The notes: generated from the sequence alone by a model not told the origin. Positions 1-12,218 are shown, counted from the stretch's first letter. The stretch is 64,000 nucleotides of DNA from Pogona vitticeps (GCF_051106095.1 NC_135785.1:92111001-92175000), one strand, 5' to 3'. Numbers and translations: made by a program.

Positions 1-602
1 TTCAATGCAGCAGGATTGCTCCTTCTAAAGAAAGGGAAGCCTCAAAAAGCTTTGAGAGTGATGCATTGGTTAAAGGAGTCCAGGCTGACTGTGAAGAGAA
101 ACCCCATTGAAAACATGTACAGTTTATTTTGTGTCAATGTTCATGCTTGGCCAATTATTGTCCACATTTCATATTCAACGACAATAGATGGGATTTTGGT
201 AGAATATAACATCCCCCCCCCGAAAGTGAGCTCTTCAAGTAGTGCATTTCTCAGAAAAATCCTATGTGTGCACCTTGTACCTGCTGGCACAGGTAACTTT
301 GATGCCAATCCCCCCCCACTTTTTTTGGTCACTGCTACTTGCTTTGTTCCTGTATTAATCTGGGTGATTCAATTCAATCAAGAGTCAGAGATAAATAAAA
401 TCAAGTTGTAATATTAGACTTAAATAGCTATTTCAGTGAGGGGAGCATAAACAAATGGAGTTTTTAATGTTTTTCATCATCCAGGCGAATGTTCTCTAAA
501 ATAAATGAGTAGTGTTACTTGCATACTAAATAAGATTGGTTCCTTTTGAAATCCCACTTAGTTTTTTTTTTCTCTTTTTCTCCTTTGTACTATGTACTTA
601 TT
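1..602. other. Intergenic, nothing recognised
   Basis: AT-rich single-copy-looking DNA with two poly(C) runs (about 211-221 and 310-317). The open frame starting at 16 has no recognisable similarity. No 3' end of an upstream gene is visible. Confidence 0.6.
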
Positions 603-1405
603 TAAAATATTTTAACCCGCCTTTCTCCTTAAAAAAGACCCAAGGCGGCTTACAACAATTAAAAGACAGGATTTAAGTTAGTAAGAATGAATATATAATA
701 CTAAAAGGATCAATGAATAAAATACCCAAAAACATACGCAACACCAAAACACATTCAATGCAACAACCCATTTTAAGAACCACACTCAGCCAGCCAGCCA
801 TTCAAGGAAAGCTTGTCTGAAGAGGAAGGTTTCTGCTTGCTTGCAGAAGAATAATAAAGATGGGGCCAATCTAGCCTCCAGTGGGAGGAAGTTCCAAAGT
901 CTGGGAGCAGCAACAAAGAAGGCCCTCTCCAGGGTCTTCACCAATTGCAGCTGTGAAGGTAGGACGGAGAGGAAGGCCCTCTTAACATTCAAGCAGGCAC
1001 ATGAAGGGAGATGGGGTCCTTGAGACAGCTTGGGCTCAAGCCGTTCAGAGCTTTATAGGTTAGAACCCGCACTTTGAATTCTGCCCAGAAACAAATTGAC
1101 AGCCAGTAGAGCTGCTGCAAAGGTGGAGTTGTGTGGTGGCTTTGTCCCGCCCCAGTTAACAACCTGACTGCGGCATTTTGGACCTGCTGGAGTTTCCAAA
1201 CACTTCCTAGAGGTAGCCTCATGTAGAGTGCATTGCAGTAATCCAGCTGAGATGTAACTAAGGCATGGGTCACCGTGCCTTGATCAGGCCTCTCTCGGAG
1301 TAGGTACAGCTGGCACACTAGTTTTAGCTGTGCAAAGGCACTCTTGCCCACATAAGACACCTGGGCATCCAGAGTCAGAGAGGAATCCTTTTTTTCTCTC
1401 ATGGA
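603..1405 (-). mobile_element. L2-clade LINE, 5'-truncated 3' end
   Basis: The minus strand encodes the C-terminal part of an L2-type reverse transcriptase protein in two overlapping frames (989-1402 and 786-992). Motifs include LVTSQLDYCNALY, KLQQVQNAAVRLLTG, VRVLTYKALNGLSPS and FVAAPRLWNFLP. The 3' end at 603-650 has the squamate L2 tail (complement of CGCCTTTCTCCTT and CCAAGGCGGCTTACAA). At least one frameshift separates the two frames. 5' truncation is usual for LINEs. Confidence 0.9.
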
Positions 1406-2327
1406 TTGTTTCCTCAGTGCAGCTTTTACAATAGAATTCCTATTTTGTTTTCCCAGCAGTAATAAATATTAATCCATTTTTATGGTGTCCTTGTAATAAA
1501 TGGCAACCATAAAACAAGGAAGATTTGGCGAGTTTGTCATTGTACAAGTACTCCACAAGATGGCAGCATAGCTCTTCTGCCATCTACCAGAACTTTGCAC
1601 TGAACATAGGAAGTTCATTATGCACAGAGAGAATGAAAGTAGGGGGAATAATTCCCATCATTCATGTTTGATCAAAAGCCACAGTCATACATCTATTAAA
1701 CATTTATTATATTACACAGCTGTCTAATACTTGACTAACTTTAGGAATGGTCTCACATACCAATGCTGGCCTACAGAGGCTGGAAAGAATTCCGCTCCTC
1801 TCCTTTTACAATAATGTTTATATTCCTGAGGCACCAGAGGTGGCCACAGCTAGAGATGTGCTCTTATATGCAATGAATCCCTGTTAAAAGAGCATCACCG
1901 ATTGCTGGTTAGGGTTGCCTTGAATTCACTCACTGGGAACAGTGACTGGTAGGCCTCGCACCAAATATTTTGCTGACAGAGATAAGCTAGTTCTTTGTTC
2001 CATTCAAGAAGCTACCTGGATTGAACAGAGGACGGGGTGGAGTGGGAGTGGGAAGAGCATGCTTTGCCATGCATGAGGGCAGCCACCTTAGCTGGTGCTG
2101 GTGCAGCCAAGCAGGCTAAACTGAGGCCCTTTCAAACTGAGGGCTAAGTTGCTTCTTCATCTGTATCACTTCCTGGTCCTTATTTTTCCTTCCCATTGCG
2201 AACTACTGTGTAGTATTTGCCTACTAGGACACACTATAGAATACAGTATAACTGAGTAATGGAGTGGGTGAGGAATAGCACCAGCTTTGAACATGTTAAA
2301 ATATATATAATGAACATATATACAAGC
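1406..2327. other. Intergenic, nothing recognised
   Basis: No repeats or coding signal that I can name until the inverted repeat and TG/TA tracts from 2300. Confidence 0.55.
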
Positions 2328-2385
2328 AAGCAATGTTGATTAAAAGTGTGTGTGTGTGTGTGTAAACTTTTAATCAACATTGCTT
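2328..2385. repeat. Perfect 19-bp inverted repeat around a (TG)n loop
   Basis: Left arm AAGCAATGTTGATTAAAAG (2328-2346) and its exact complement (2367-2385), separated by 20 bases made mostly of TG. It is followed by (TA)n and (CA)n. No terminal features of a transposon are visible. Confidence 0.9.
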
Positions 2386-2915
2386 ATTGAACATTGAATA
2401 TATATATATATTCACACACACACACCCCATCCAACTTAGTGACAAACACTACCCTGGGCAATTAACAATAAAAAGAAAATAACCCCATTTAACCCAACAC
2501 CACAAAATCAGCATCCATTAACAACACTAACAAAATTGAACCAGAAACCAAAACCTAACTGAAGCCTAAATGATGGTAGGACCAGACCATTATTTAAATA
2601 AATCTTGATTCATTGATTCATTGAACAATTGAACCAACTAGCCCATTTTGTTCTTGGGGTGTGTGTGTTTGCTGCCTCCATCCTCACTTCAGGCATTTTT
2701 CAGGTATTGTTCCCATACTGGTGCTAAAGAAAGACAAAGCCTTGGACAGGAACCGTTTTGCTCCCTGATGTATCAACACACACACACACACATGAAATGA
2801 AATACAAGAGGAAGAGTTTCCAGTGTAAGTGACTACATATGCAGGGAACCTTGACAGCCAAGCATTGTGAGCCAGACAGCAGCGATACCAGAAGGTATGG
2901 CGGATTTGTTTGGGT
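2386..2915. other. Intergenic, simple repeats
   Basis: Short (TA)n, (CA)n and TG-rich tracts (2400-2428, 2658, 2777) and otherwise unassigned DNA. Confidence 0.55.
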
Positions 2916-2923
2916 GATGCAGT

Positions 2924-3270
2924 GGTAAAGGTAAAGGTAAAGGTTCCCCTTGACAATTTTTGTCCAGTCGTGTTCGACTCTAGGGGGCGGTGCTCATCCC
3001 CGTTTCCAAGCCATAGAGCCAGCGTTTGTCCGAAGACAATCTTCCGGGGTCACATGGCCAGTGCAACTTAGACACGGAACGCTGTTACCTTCCCACCAAG
3101 GTGGTCCCTATTTATCTACTTGCATTTGCATGCTTTCGAACCGCTAGGTTGGCGGGAGCTGGGACAAGCAACGGGTGCTCACTCCATTGCGTGGATTCAA
3201 TCTTACGACTGCTTGGTCTTCTGACCCTACAGCACAGGCTTCTGCGGTTTAGCCCGCAGCTCCACCACGT
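2924..3270 (-). mobile_element. tRNA-derived SINE, Sauria type, full length
   Basis: The minus strand starts with a tRNA-like head (complement of CCGCAGCTCCACCACGT, with box B near GGATTCAATCTTACGAC) and ends in a BovB-like tail and GGTAAA repeats (2924-2944). Flanks GATGCAGTGGTA (2916-2927) and GATGCGGTGGTA (3277-3288) form a 12-bp duplication with one mismatch. Little diverged, so rather young. Confidence 0.85.
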
Positions 3271-3288
3271 CCCTCCGATGCGGTGGTA

Positions 3289-4326
3289 TCTTCACAAAAT
3301 ACTCACACAACCTCTCCTTCAGCGGCAGTGTCCCCTTTGCCTTGAGACTGGTTAAGTTTTAGGGGCTAAGGCTAAAGGGTTTCATCTCCACAAACAGTAG
3401 AATTCCATCCGGTAGTAGGTGGGACAGTCCAAACTCTCAAGATATGTACTGGTGCCTTTCTGTTCCACTCGTGTCAAATTCTCATGTCAAGGGTCTAGCA
3501 ATGGAATGTGAGAAACTGGCACAGAGCTAATTTGATTTTCACCCCTCGGCTGCCGCTCATTTTTAGTAGATAGATCACAGAAACTTTTTTTCCCATACAA
3601 AGGAACTCTACAAACACAGCACCCTAGCAAGGATGAGCAGTGTCCAGTAGGTTGTAAATTTTGAAATGCAGGCACATATCACGAGCATTATTCCCACAAT
3701 CACTTCCTCAAGGAGGGTTAAAAAAATTCAAGCCATTGTGGCGATCCATATCTCTATGTATGTATAAAAGAAAACGATAAAGGCAGCATTACAGAAATGG
3801 GAATTCTATCTCCATGGGCAACAGCTTCATCTAGCTGTTTTGCAATTAATTATTCCTGTAGTTAACTATTAAACATTCATAACATGTTTGCTAACTTGAA
3901 TTCAGCAGTGTTTCTCCTTGACATGCAAGTGAACAGAGCGCAGTTCTCTTTTTTTAACTCAGATGCTGCTCCCTGTTGCCATACCTGGTGGACTGTGAAG
4001 GAGCAATTTTTGGAAGGACGCCTGACATGGCATGTCAGCCAGGGAACTAACTAACCTCAAAATACTCCATTATTTTGGAAGCAAGAGTAAGAAGGGTAAA
4101 AGGTGTCCCCCCCCAACCCACATCCTTCTATGCTCTTCCTTTTTAAAAGCAGCCCAAGACAAGTGAAATCTATCTGGGAACAACTCTGTTGGAGTCTACA
4201 TGGATTTATTCAGATGAGGAGCTGAGCAAGAGGACGCTACACAACCGAAAGATTCTCTCTTCGTGTATCTTGTTCCTACATCTCAGGAGAGTGGCTGTGC
4301 TAGGTTAAATTGCACAGGTGAAGAAT

Positions 4327-4330
<4 letters not shown>
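3289..4330. other. Intergenic, nothing recognised
   Basis: Unassigned DNA between a SINE and a CT microsatellite. Open frames are short and lack similarity. Confidence 0.55.
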
Positions 4331-4410
<80 letters not shown>

Positions 4411-4420
4411 CTATCTATCA
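4331..4420. repeat. Compound (CT)n/(CTAT)n microsatellite
   Basis: About 31 CT units (4331-4392) continuing into about seven CTAT units up to 4420. No interruption. Confidence 0.98.
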
Positions 4421-4600
4421 TCTTTTTACCCTGCCTCTCCTTAAAAAAAAAAGAATCCAAGGCAGCTTACATCATTAAAAGCACAATAAAACCCCAAACA
4501 GCAAATTATTCAAATATTAAAGTAGAATTAATAACATTACATTAAAACTGTTAGTGTTACTTTAAAAACAGATTTAGATTCAACAAAATATAAACCATCT
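4421..4600 (-). mobile_element. L2-type LINE 3' end
   Basis: The minus-strand 3' tail is recognisable by CTGCCTCTCCTT and CCAAGGCAGCTTACA, the same tail as the copies at 603 and 22330. No coding part is left. It adjoins the (CT)n/(CTAT)n tract, which probably grew next to the tail. Confidence 0.75.
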
Positions 4601-5598
4601 TGTTAATTGTCTCCTAGACAGGCACTAGACAGACTGTCTTTGTGAATGCTGCTCCATAAATTAAGCTCGATTAACTCATTAGACCAACTAGCTAAATGAT
4701 ATTTGCATGATGGCACAATATTTGCATATCTTGTTCTTCACGAGGTGAACTTGGTATGCAATTGTGGAATTTGACTTGGCAGCAAACCAATGTCCTTGTG
4801 GGGTGGGGAAGAGCAAAATTTCAATATATGCAAAGTCTAAGCTGTTGAGAATGTTCGACATCAAAACTAAGACCACAAATGGCATCTGAAGGTGATAACA
4901 AGCTAGTGCAAACTGTGCTGTGGTGTGTATCACACCGTGGTGACTTACCTATAAAAAGTGACAGGTGTCAGTGTTCTGCACCATTGAACTTTGGGACAGC
5001 TTTCAAAGTTTACCCCATAGGTAGAACTGGTTTATGTTCAGGGCCTGATCCATGTTTTTTTGTTGCCTAAGGCAGAAGACAGGATGGTGTTCCTCCTCCT
5101 CCTTCCCCATATCCATGTGCAAAAGTGTACTGAGCTGGCAGTTACTTTAAAACTGGAAATGGGACACGGCAGAAAGCTAGTTTAGTGGGGATGCAGGAAG
5201 CACACGTGCTACTGTTCTCCAGTAGAGCAGAAAAACTCAGGGAGGATAGCTGGGGGATGCTTGCCTCCCAGCATCTGCCACCAGAGGGGGTTGCTTCAGT
5301 CTGTCTGATGGAAGCGTTGGCTCATCCAGAATGGGCTTCTGATTGTCATTTTAGTCTTCACTGGGAGAGATTCAAACATTTGCTTTTCAAGACTAAACAA
5401 CAGCCATGTGACTTCAAGACCACTTCTTGGAGGTTTAGTTTTTTGTATCTCACAATAACCATCTACAGATAATAGAGCTGTGGTGTTTTTTAAGTCAAGC
5501 AAGGTTTCGGCAGTCAAACTTTCTACTTTTAAAAAAACAAATATTAGTTATTCAGTCCACGGAACCTGAGTGTAGAACCCAGATGGAAGTACAATAAC
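4601..5598. other. Intergenic, nothing recognised
   Basis: Unassigned. The stretch at 5040-5110 (GCCTAAGGCAGAAGACAGGA) resembles old interspersed repeats but cannot be placed. Confidence 0.5.
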
Positions 5599-5818
5599 AA
5601 TAATGTGCTGCCAAGTCAATTCTGACTTACGGAGAGACCCTTCTCAGGGTTTCCCAGATAGAGAATACACAGAAGTGGTTTACCCTCCCCTTCTTCTGGG
5701 GGTGCCCTGGCGATGCGCAGTTTTCCTACGGCCACACAATTGACTCTTCTCTTCAGTGGCACAGAGGGGACTCGAACTCTCAGACTCTGCCTAACTCACT
5801 GAGCTATCCAGCCATCTT
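5599..5818 (-). mobile_element. tRNA-derived SINE with RTE-type tail
   Basis: Read on the minus strand: a tRNA-like head ending near GATGGCTGGATAGCTCAGTG, box B GAGAGTTCGAGTCCCC, a body, and the tail CGTAAGTCAGAATTGACTTGG followed by GTTATTGT. Family members recur at 27940, 29712, 43745, 45176 and 59745. Confidence 0.82.
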
Positions 5819-6322
5819 ATACTAACGATTAAGTCCACAAGATTCAGTAGCAATTACCCATCCCCCACAGTGCCACTGAGAGAGTGTGCATCATTGCAAT
5901 GTTTATGACTAAGACATTTTGCTGTCTGAGGCAAAGTAGCAAACAGCACTCTCAACCAAACAACTAAATCAGAGTTTATTATGTAGCCAAGTTGTTCTGT
6001 CACAGGCAGCAGAAAATTCTGTGAAGCATCTCTCCGTCTACTTGGCAATAAAAATCCATTTTTTAAAAATCAAATAACTAACACGTCCTGCCTTTTCCCA
6101 GGGGAGCATTTCATTCTTCTCAGAGGTAGGGCCAGTTCTGCATACAATGGAACTGACAAAAATAAAACCGGCAGTTATATTTTTCAAACAAGACATGGTT
6201 CGAAAAGAACTGAAATCAGGAGGAAAAAGTTAAGAGACTCCACTAGGTTTTGAGTAGTGACTGGAACTGGCTAAAGGGGAATAGGGGTAGGGAGCACAGG
6301 GAAAACTGAAGCAAGTATCCAC

Positions 6323-6348
6323 GGGGGTGGGGGTGGGGTGGGGGGTGG
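6323..6348 (+). other. G-rich tract, possible G-quadruplex
   Basis: Five G runs of three or more bases separated by single T within 26 bases. It fits the usual quadruplex pattern. No promoter or gene lies nearby, so no role is claimed. Confidence 0.7.
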
Positions 6349-7506
6349 ATTCATATTGCAAGAATACAAAAGCCCGGGGAAGCTGTTATGGCCCACCACA
6401 CAAATCTGTATTCCTGATTGAACACATCCAGCTTTTGGCTTTCTAAGCAGATTTTAATGGGTAATATTTACTTGATGGACCATATTGGCTTCAGCTAAAT
6501 GCAGGTTTTTCTGTTACCAGCCCTAATTGTATTGTTTACTCTGGTAGGCTGTGACAGTCTCTTGTGCTAATCTGATCTGAGGTAATTTTTTTTCACCCAA
6601 CAGTGGCGTCTCTGACAAGTGCAACCGCAGAAACTCAGAAATATCTAGCGTGTTCTTCTGAGCCAACAGCTTTTGCAGCCCAGGACAGGCTGAGCAACCT
6701 CCTCCTCGGGAGTTTTTAAAGCCCAGTTTGGTCTTGTGGCAGAAAGCCACTGTGGTTGTATGGATCCTTACCATTTTAAACACAACTCCATTTAGTAGCC
6801 TGCTTTGGGTTTATCTCCTGGTTGGTTGGTTTTTAAAGTACACCCCAATGGGTTTTCCTTTTAAAAAAATTCAGATGCCCAGAAGACAAAAGCCCCTTAT
6901 GGATCACCAACAAAAAAAATTGAATCACCTAAACAAGACCAAACGAAACCAGGACAAAGGAGAACAAAGATTTCCAAATGATATTTTACAGAGGGAGAGA
7001 GAGAGATGCAAATACACTAAAAAGAAAACACAGAATCCTATTGGTCAGCTATGTTAGCATAAGTGCATGGGCAATTTGTCACTACATAGGAAGTCACCAC
7101 ATGTACCTCAGACATGTCCGCAATAAGGGATACAAGGGACAGCTAGTTAGAAAGTGGCAATTTGCTATTGGGAGTCTACACTGTTGCACTCGTGCCAATC
7201 TAACTAAGCTATGTATAGTATTCTGGCCCCTGTAATTTGAATAGAACTACAATGCATAGTAGGGAAAACTGTGACCAGGTGCCCTTTTCCCCTGCTCTGT
7301 GTGCTGCCCAGTTGCAAATGGGAGATGCAGAATCTCAGGATCCCTGCTCTCCCTTCCTGTGGCTCTGTTTTTAAGCCAGATGGATACTGGAAGCCCACCT
7401 TCAAAGGAGAGCTATACTCTGTGAGGTATGGCAAACAGCCCCCCTCTGCCTAAAATCAAAGACTTTAAAAGTTTTCCAGGATGACAAAATTTTAAAAAGC
7501 AGTCCC

Positions 7507-7539
7507 TGTGCCTTTTCCATTCACAATGGAAAAGGCACA
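7507..7539. repeat. Perfect 15-bp hairpin
   Basis: TGTGCCTTTTCCATT, a CAC loop, and the exact complement AATGGAAAAGGCACA. Pairing does not extend further, so a microRNA precursor is unlikely. Confidence 0.9.
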
Positions 7540-9348
7540 ATACAAAATAAAAAGAGAGAGATTGGGAGTGAGGAGGGTTTGTAATAGATCTGCATTACAC
7601 AATTATGGACACCATCACCAGAATCCTGGTATTTATTCATAGTTTAATTAGGAACTTAAGACTTATCCACTAAAGCTCCCTAGTCTGTAATGCAGGGGCA
7701 GATGCTAGTGCTCTCTGGCAGAGAATTCTAAATACCTCATCAAAACTCCACATCCCAGATATTTCATTTAAAGTGCTATCAAACTTTCTATGATCCGCTG
7801 GTTGGAGTTGAAACAATCACTTCCTCTCTTTTGCAAAGGCAAAAGAGGAGCCAAATATTGGTGTTCTCTCAGCAGCAGTGCACATAAAATTCCTCCCACT
7901 ACCTGAGGCAGGAAGTGACATTGCTGACATCCCTTGCTGTGCAGGAGTTTTAGCAACCTTGCATGTTGCCTGGACATGGTGTGCCTGGGAGAAACCTTTC
8001 TGGACTGGAGTGACTGTCAATCTATCCAGCACTAACCAATCATTCTTTCCCTGCCTCTGATTTCAAAAAGAACCCCTCCTCTCTGCCGAGAGTTCCTTTC
8101 CCTCTCTCTTCAGTCTGTCGAAGTCTGTTGCTGAAAGCAGTCATGCTTGTCAGTTCACTACTGATCTATAGAAAATGAAGCCTTTTATTCTTTCTTCTTT
8201 AAAATGTCTGAGTTATTTAGACTTTAAGTGCCTGTTAATGAGAAAAGAAGTTGACTACTCTGGGGAACTTGAAGCTATTCTACTCTATGAATCCCTGCAT
8301 TTATGCTGCACAGCTAGAGGAATTTAACCAGAAATTCAAAACTCTGCAACATGCTGCTCTTTTGCTGCCACCATCAAGAGATGGGGGAGGACGAGGGTGG
8401 CAGCAACAGCAATGCCTTCTCCTATCCACTTCCTCTCCTCTGTAGTGTGGCTGCTTTCCCACCAGCTATGTAAATATATCCCTAGCTTTGGAGGCAGGAA
8501 AGCAGCAACAGCAGTCAGAGTAACTGGTCAGTTGTGGCACTACATGCCAGCTTAAACACGGATGACAGTTCTGCTGCCACCCCTAGTGATCTGCTGCCTG
8601 AGACAACTGCCTCGCCTGGCTAATGGCTGCACCAGTCCTGCTCAGCAGAACTGACAGAGTGGACCTGTTTCCCTTTTCCCGCTCACATCAGTCTGAGGTC
8701 AAGGCTGCTTGCCAAGTGATGGTGGAGGAAGAATTCCATTGTAAAGCACTTGTCAACCAGGTTGGTGGAATAACCATGTTGCCCTGTTGCCTTTTCCCAT
8801 CCTGAGGGGAAATGAGATGCTAGGAGAAGGTTCTAACTTAGTCTTCTTCCTGAAATACTTGTGTGTTTTTAATGCAGGATTTTTTTAAATATAAGGGGTC
8901 ATTTCTGTCTGAAATGGTACAGCTGATACAAAGTCACAATTGCTGGTAAAAAAAAACACATCTAAGAGGAATGAGGGTTAAAAATATGACACACACAAGT
9001 GAAATTCAACTACTTGAGACCTTCGAGAAAGTGAAGAATGAAAATACATCAATTTGCAATGGGCACACTAGCACAGTGACATTCCCAAGCATTCTGAGAA
9101 GTCTTGTTCTTAACAGGAGTGTCTGCATCTATGAGATGTTATAAACCGTGTGATGAAGATTTATGTCACAGCTAGATAAGACAAAAAACATGCCTCAATT
9201 GGGAAGTTAATTCTTATGACTTTTATTCTAGAGCAACTGGGCACAAAAAGCCCACAACCTGTTTGTGCACTAATCCCATTTCAAATGTACAAGAGATGTC
9301 AAATATGGCAGGCCACAAGAGCAGTCTTCCATTAGCTTCCTACTAGAG

Positions 9349-9614
9349 CAGAGGTCCCCAAGAGCAGACCTCCCCACCCACCCCCGCTCGCACTCACACA
9401 CACACAGCCTGTTTGCACCTGCGTGCGAGCAAGCGTGCACCCGCATGAGCGCTGCTCCGCCCTGAGCATGTGCACAAGTGTCCATGCACCCTCAAGAGCG
9501 CCGTGCTGCCCTTTGCACATGCGCATACACCACCTTCCCGCCTGTGCGCGAGCACAGGGGGCTGCCCTGCCTTCCCCAGCCAGTCTGTGGTGCTAAAAAG
9601 GTTGGGGACCGCTG
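9349..9614. mobile_element. hAT-type nonautonomous element, 266 bp
   Basis: A perfect 8-bp target-site duplication TACTAGAG (9341-9348 and 9615-9622) flanks ends CAGAGGTCCCCAA and TTGGGGACCGCTG, which are inverted repeats with one mismatch. Eight-base duplications and CAG-type ends are the hAT hallmark. The inside is unusually GC- and CpG-rich (9365-9560) and holds no transposase. Confidence 0.88.
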
Positions 9615-9655
9615 TACTAGAGCACACAGAATGATAGAGAATACTCATAACCTGT

Positions 9656-9681
9656 GTGTGTATGTGTGTGTGTGTGTGTTT
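9656..9681. repeat. (TG)n microsatellite
   Basis: Short TG tract with one TATG interruption just after the hAT element at 9349-9614. Confidence 0.9.
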
Positions 9682-10185
9682 TGGATGAGCTTGCTCTAAC
9701 CAGTCTACCAGATGTTTCAGCCAATCTCTTTCCTGCACTTCTCCCATTTATTTCACTTAGAATGAAAATCTGTAACTGAGTTTTTTTGTTTATTATCTGA
9801 CCAGAATATTTTTGCTTTCTGCATTTGCGTGTTTTCTGTATTTATAATTTATTGTGTTAAAGTCCACAATTTCATGTCATGCAGGAGACTTGATAATATA
9901 TAGCACCACACAGTGGATATTCTCAAACCTCATTTTAAGTTTTTGTTGCATATCATATTCTTCATCTTTAAAAAGCTGCTCCAGGCCATCTATTCTAACT
10001 TTTATTGCATTTGCATGATTCCACTGTTCATTCAATCAAGTGCATGAAATTTTAGGCACTTTTATTTTCCAAATATGCATAATGGATCTTTAACCATATT
10101 TCTTCCACTGCTTACCACTTGATTACAAGAAGACAGTTTTCTGATTATTAATTTTAAAACTATATTCGTTACTTTCTCACTGATT
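9682..10185. other. Intergenic, nothing recognised
   Basis: AT-rich DNA with no supported feature. Confidence 0.5.
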
Positions 10186-10270
10186 TACTTTATTTATATT
10201 ATTTATATATTGCCCCTTCAGTGGAACACTACTCTGGGCAGTCTACAGATTAAAACTTAGACAAACAATA
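10186..10270 (-). mobile_element. Possible LINE 3' end
   Basis: The order AT-rich stretch, TATTGCCCCTTCAGTGGAACACTACTCTGGGCAGTCTACA resembles a diverged 3' end of an L2/CR1-type LINE on the minus strand. Short and weak. Confidence 0.4.
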
Positions 10271-10499
10271 TAATCAATATGATGGGTGACAAATATAGAT
10301 CACAAATTCACACACAAAAAGAAACTTCACTGATCAACCTTTGCAGACCATTTAAACTGTCAGCCAAGAATACCGTTGTTCATAACTTCTTTACTGGCAA
10401 TGATGCCGTAATTTAAATCAGCAAGTGCTATTCTAGTTCTGAGGGTACAAATTGAAAAGCAGGCGCAAGGGAGCTGATGATGGCATGCACTTAAATCCA

Positions 10500-10817
10500 T
10501 CATGTCATTAGAGGCATGGTAGGGAGTGAAGCAACTGCTTTGTGCCTCATGAGGGAATATCCTTGCACTCCTCTTTGCATCTCTTTGCCCTCTGTCACCT
10601 GATCTTTAAGTTTTACTGCAGTTTTCTGCTGTTGGTTTAGTTTGTCAATTATACCAATGTCTCTTGAATCAAGACCTTTGTTCAGCCTGCCATGCTGGAC
10701 TTTGTCCAAACCTTTCTTGCAGTCAATAAAGCAAGCACACATCTCCACATTCACACCACTGCATCTCTCCCAAAGTACTTGTATGCAGAATTGTGTTCCA
10801 TGGTTCCAAGTTTTCAT
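10500..10817 (-). mobile_element. LINE reverse-transcriptase fragment
   Basis: The minus strand reads through 105 codons. It contains CACFIDCKKGLDKVQH, a clear match to RT motif A of non-LTR elements (usual form FIDYxKAFDxVQH), followed by DIGIIDKLNQQQKTAVKLKDQVTE, which matches the usual LYxxQxAxVRxxxxxT segment, and GVQGYSL where RQGC is expected. The key tyrosine and alanine of FIDYxKAFD are changed (C and L), so it is a dead remnant. Its clade was not resolved. Confidence 0.65.
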
Positions 10818-11744
10818 CTGGATTTAAATTTCACACCTGATTCCCTTTCTTTGAACTTGTAAATTCTGGCATTTATTTTTTTAAGAGCCCCCTAAGGAAA
10901 TGATTCATTAAGCTTATCATTTTGGTTAGTGGAATAAAATTAGTGTAATGATTTTACGATACCAGCCCAAAAGACATAATAATGTGTACTAGCTTTCAAG
11001 AGAAAAGGATTGTCCCACTATAATGGTTCCTACTATTATTATCACACATCTATCCTTAGTTCAACACAAAGGCCTTAAGCTTGTTTTAATTTACGTGTTG
11101 GAGGCGTAACAGTTTTTCCCATTTCCTTTGACTGCCTCTAGCAACAACCAGAATCCTGGTGGTGTTTGTGTCAGGTTTTTATAACCTACCACAGCTAATC
11201 TGGGCTAGCTGGCAAGGTATCAGGATACGTCTCGGTCACCCGCCTGGTCACGCACCTGCACAACCAAGATGCTCGCTGGCACCTTGTCAATTATGTACAA
11301 TTAGCTACAGCACATTAAACAAATCTTATGCAAACACTAATAGGACTCCAGGCACTATCCGCACCCTCAATCTAGAATATAAAAAAGAATAATCCTGCAT
11401 GGCAAGATATATCTTAATAGCATCAAAGCACTTTAAAAAGTAATGGGTTCAGGGAAGCAGAGTGTAAGGTGCCTGCACTGGAACAGTCAAGCGGTTGTTC
11501 TAAATGAGCACATTAATAATTCTGATCTGATACCTGTAAATGCTATGCAGCCATTTACCTTATCCTCCCTATGTCCTTCATCCTAGTCTACGGTGGGAAA
11601 AAGGAAGTGGTAGGATTCAAGATCCTCACCGGACATTTTCCTGCCTAAACAGAAAGGGCAATACAGTAGTGCCTCCCTCGCAACTCATAATACCAGCCAG
11701 GAGCCAGCAGTCAATTTATTTTGGCGCCTAAGCGCCCAAATCCC
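10818..11744. other. Intergenic upstream of the SLC29A3 promoter
   Basis: No gene or clear repeat. CpG density begins to rise only past 11.7 kb. Confidence 0.5.
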
Positions 11745-11880
11745 ACAGTAACACAGTAACGAAGTATTTGCCCAAGGATGCCTCTTCCTGGGAGAGGCCC
11801 CAGCGGGGAATCGAACTCCCAACAGACTCCGGCTCCGCAGCGAGATGCCGAAAGCGCTGAGCAAGCCAGCCAACCAAGAC
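11745..11880 (-). repeat. tRNA-derived SINE head at the edge of the CpG island
   Basis: On the minus strand the sequence has a tRNA-like order: a GCTCAGC region resembling box A, an anticodon-arm-like part, then GGGAGTTCGATTCCCC, a good box B with its T-arm stem. It resembles heads of reptile tRNA-type SINEs, with a degraded tail toward lower coordinates. A relic tRNA gene is the alternative, but the D-arm and acceptor stem do not pair well. Confidence 0.5.
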
Positions 11881-12218
11881 GGCTTGACGAAGGCGTAATG
11901 ATGACAACGACAACAACAACAACAACAGGTGGGACTGAGGATCGGGTCAAAGCCAGAAAGAAGGAAACCCAGCCTTCCCCCTTGGATGATCCCGAAGGAA
12001 GCCCCAGCCTTGAGGAGAGGGCCTTTCGGAGATGAAGCGACACCCCACCCGGCGGAGGCGCCACCGCCGCCGCCTGCGAGCCCACGGCTAGCCGGCCCAG
12101 CCAGCCAGCCAGCCCGCTGCCCAGGGACAGCCGCCCATTTCCTCCTCGGGCCCCCGGAGAAGCCCGCCCAAAGCGGCTGGCTGACGGGGGCAGCCGCCGG
12201 CGCGTCAGGCAGCGCGGC

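Larger units (their letters stand above)
5819..9340. other. Intergenic, few features
   Basis: Apart from the G-rich tract and the 15-bp hairpin listed separately I see no gene, exon-like conserved frame, or recognisable repeat. The frames here are short and uncharacterised. Confidence 0.5.

Noticed and set aside
4263-4545. Leu-Ser-rich open frames at the CT repeat
   Set aside because: Translation of a microsatellite.
7507-7539. Possible microRNA hairpin
   Set aside because: The stem is 15 bp with a 3-base loop and does not extend, shorter than a precursor needs.
11803-11880. Functional tRNA gene on the minus strand
   Set aside because: Box B is good but the acceptor and D arms do not fold well; better read as a SINE head.
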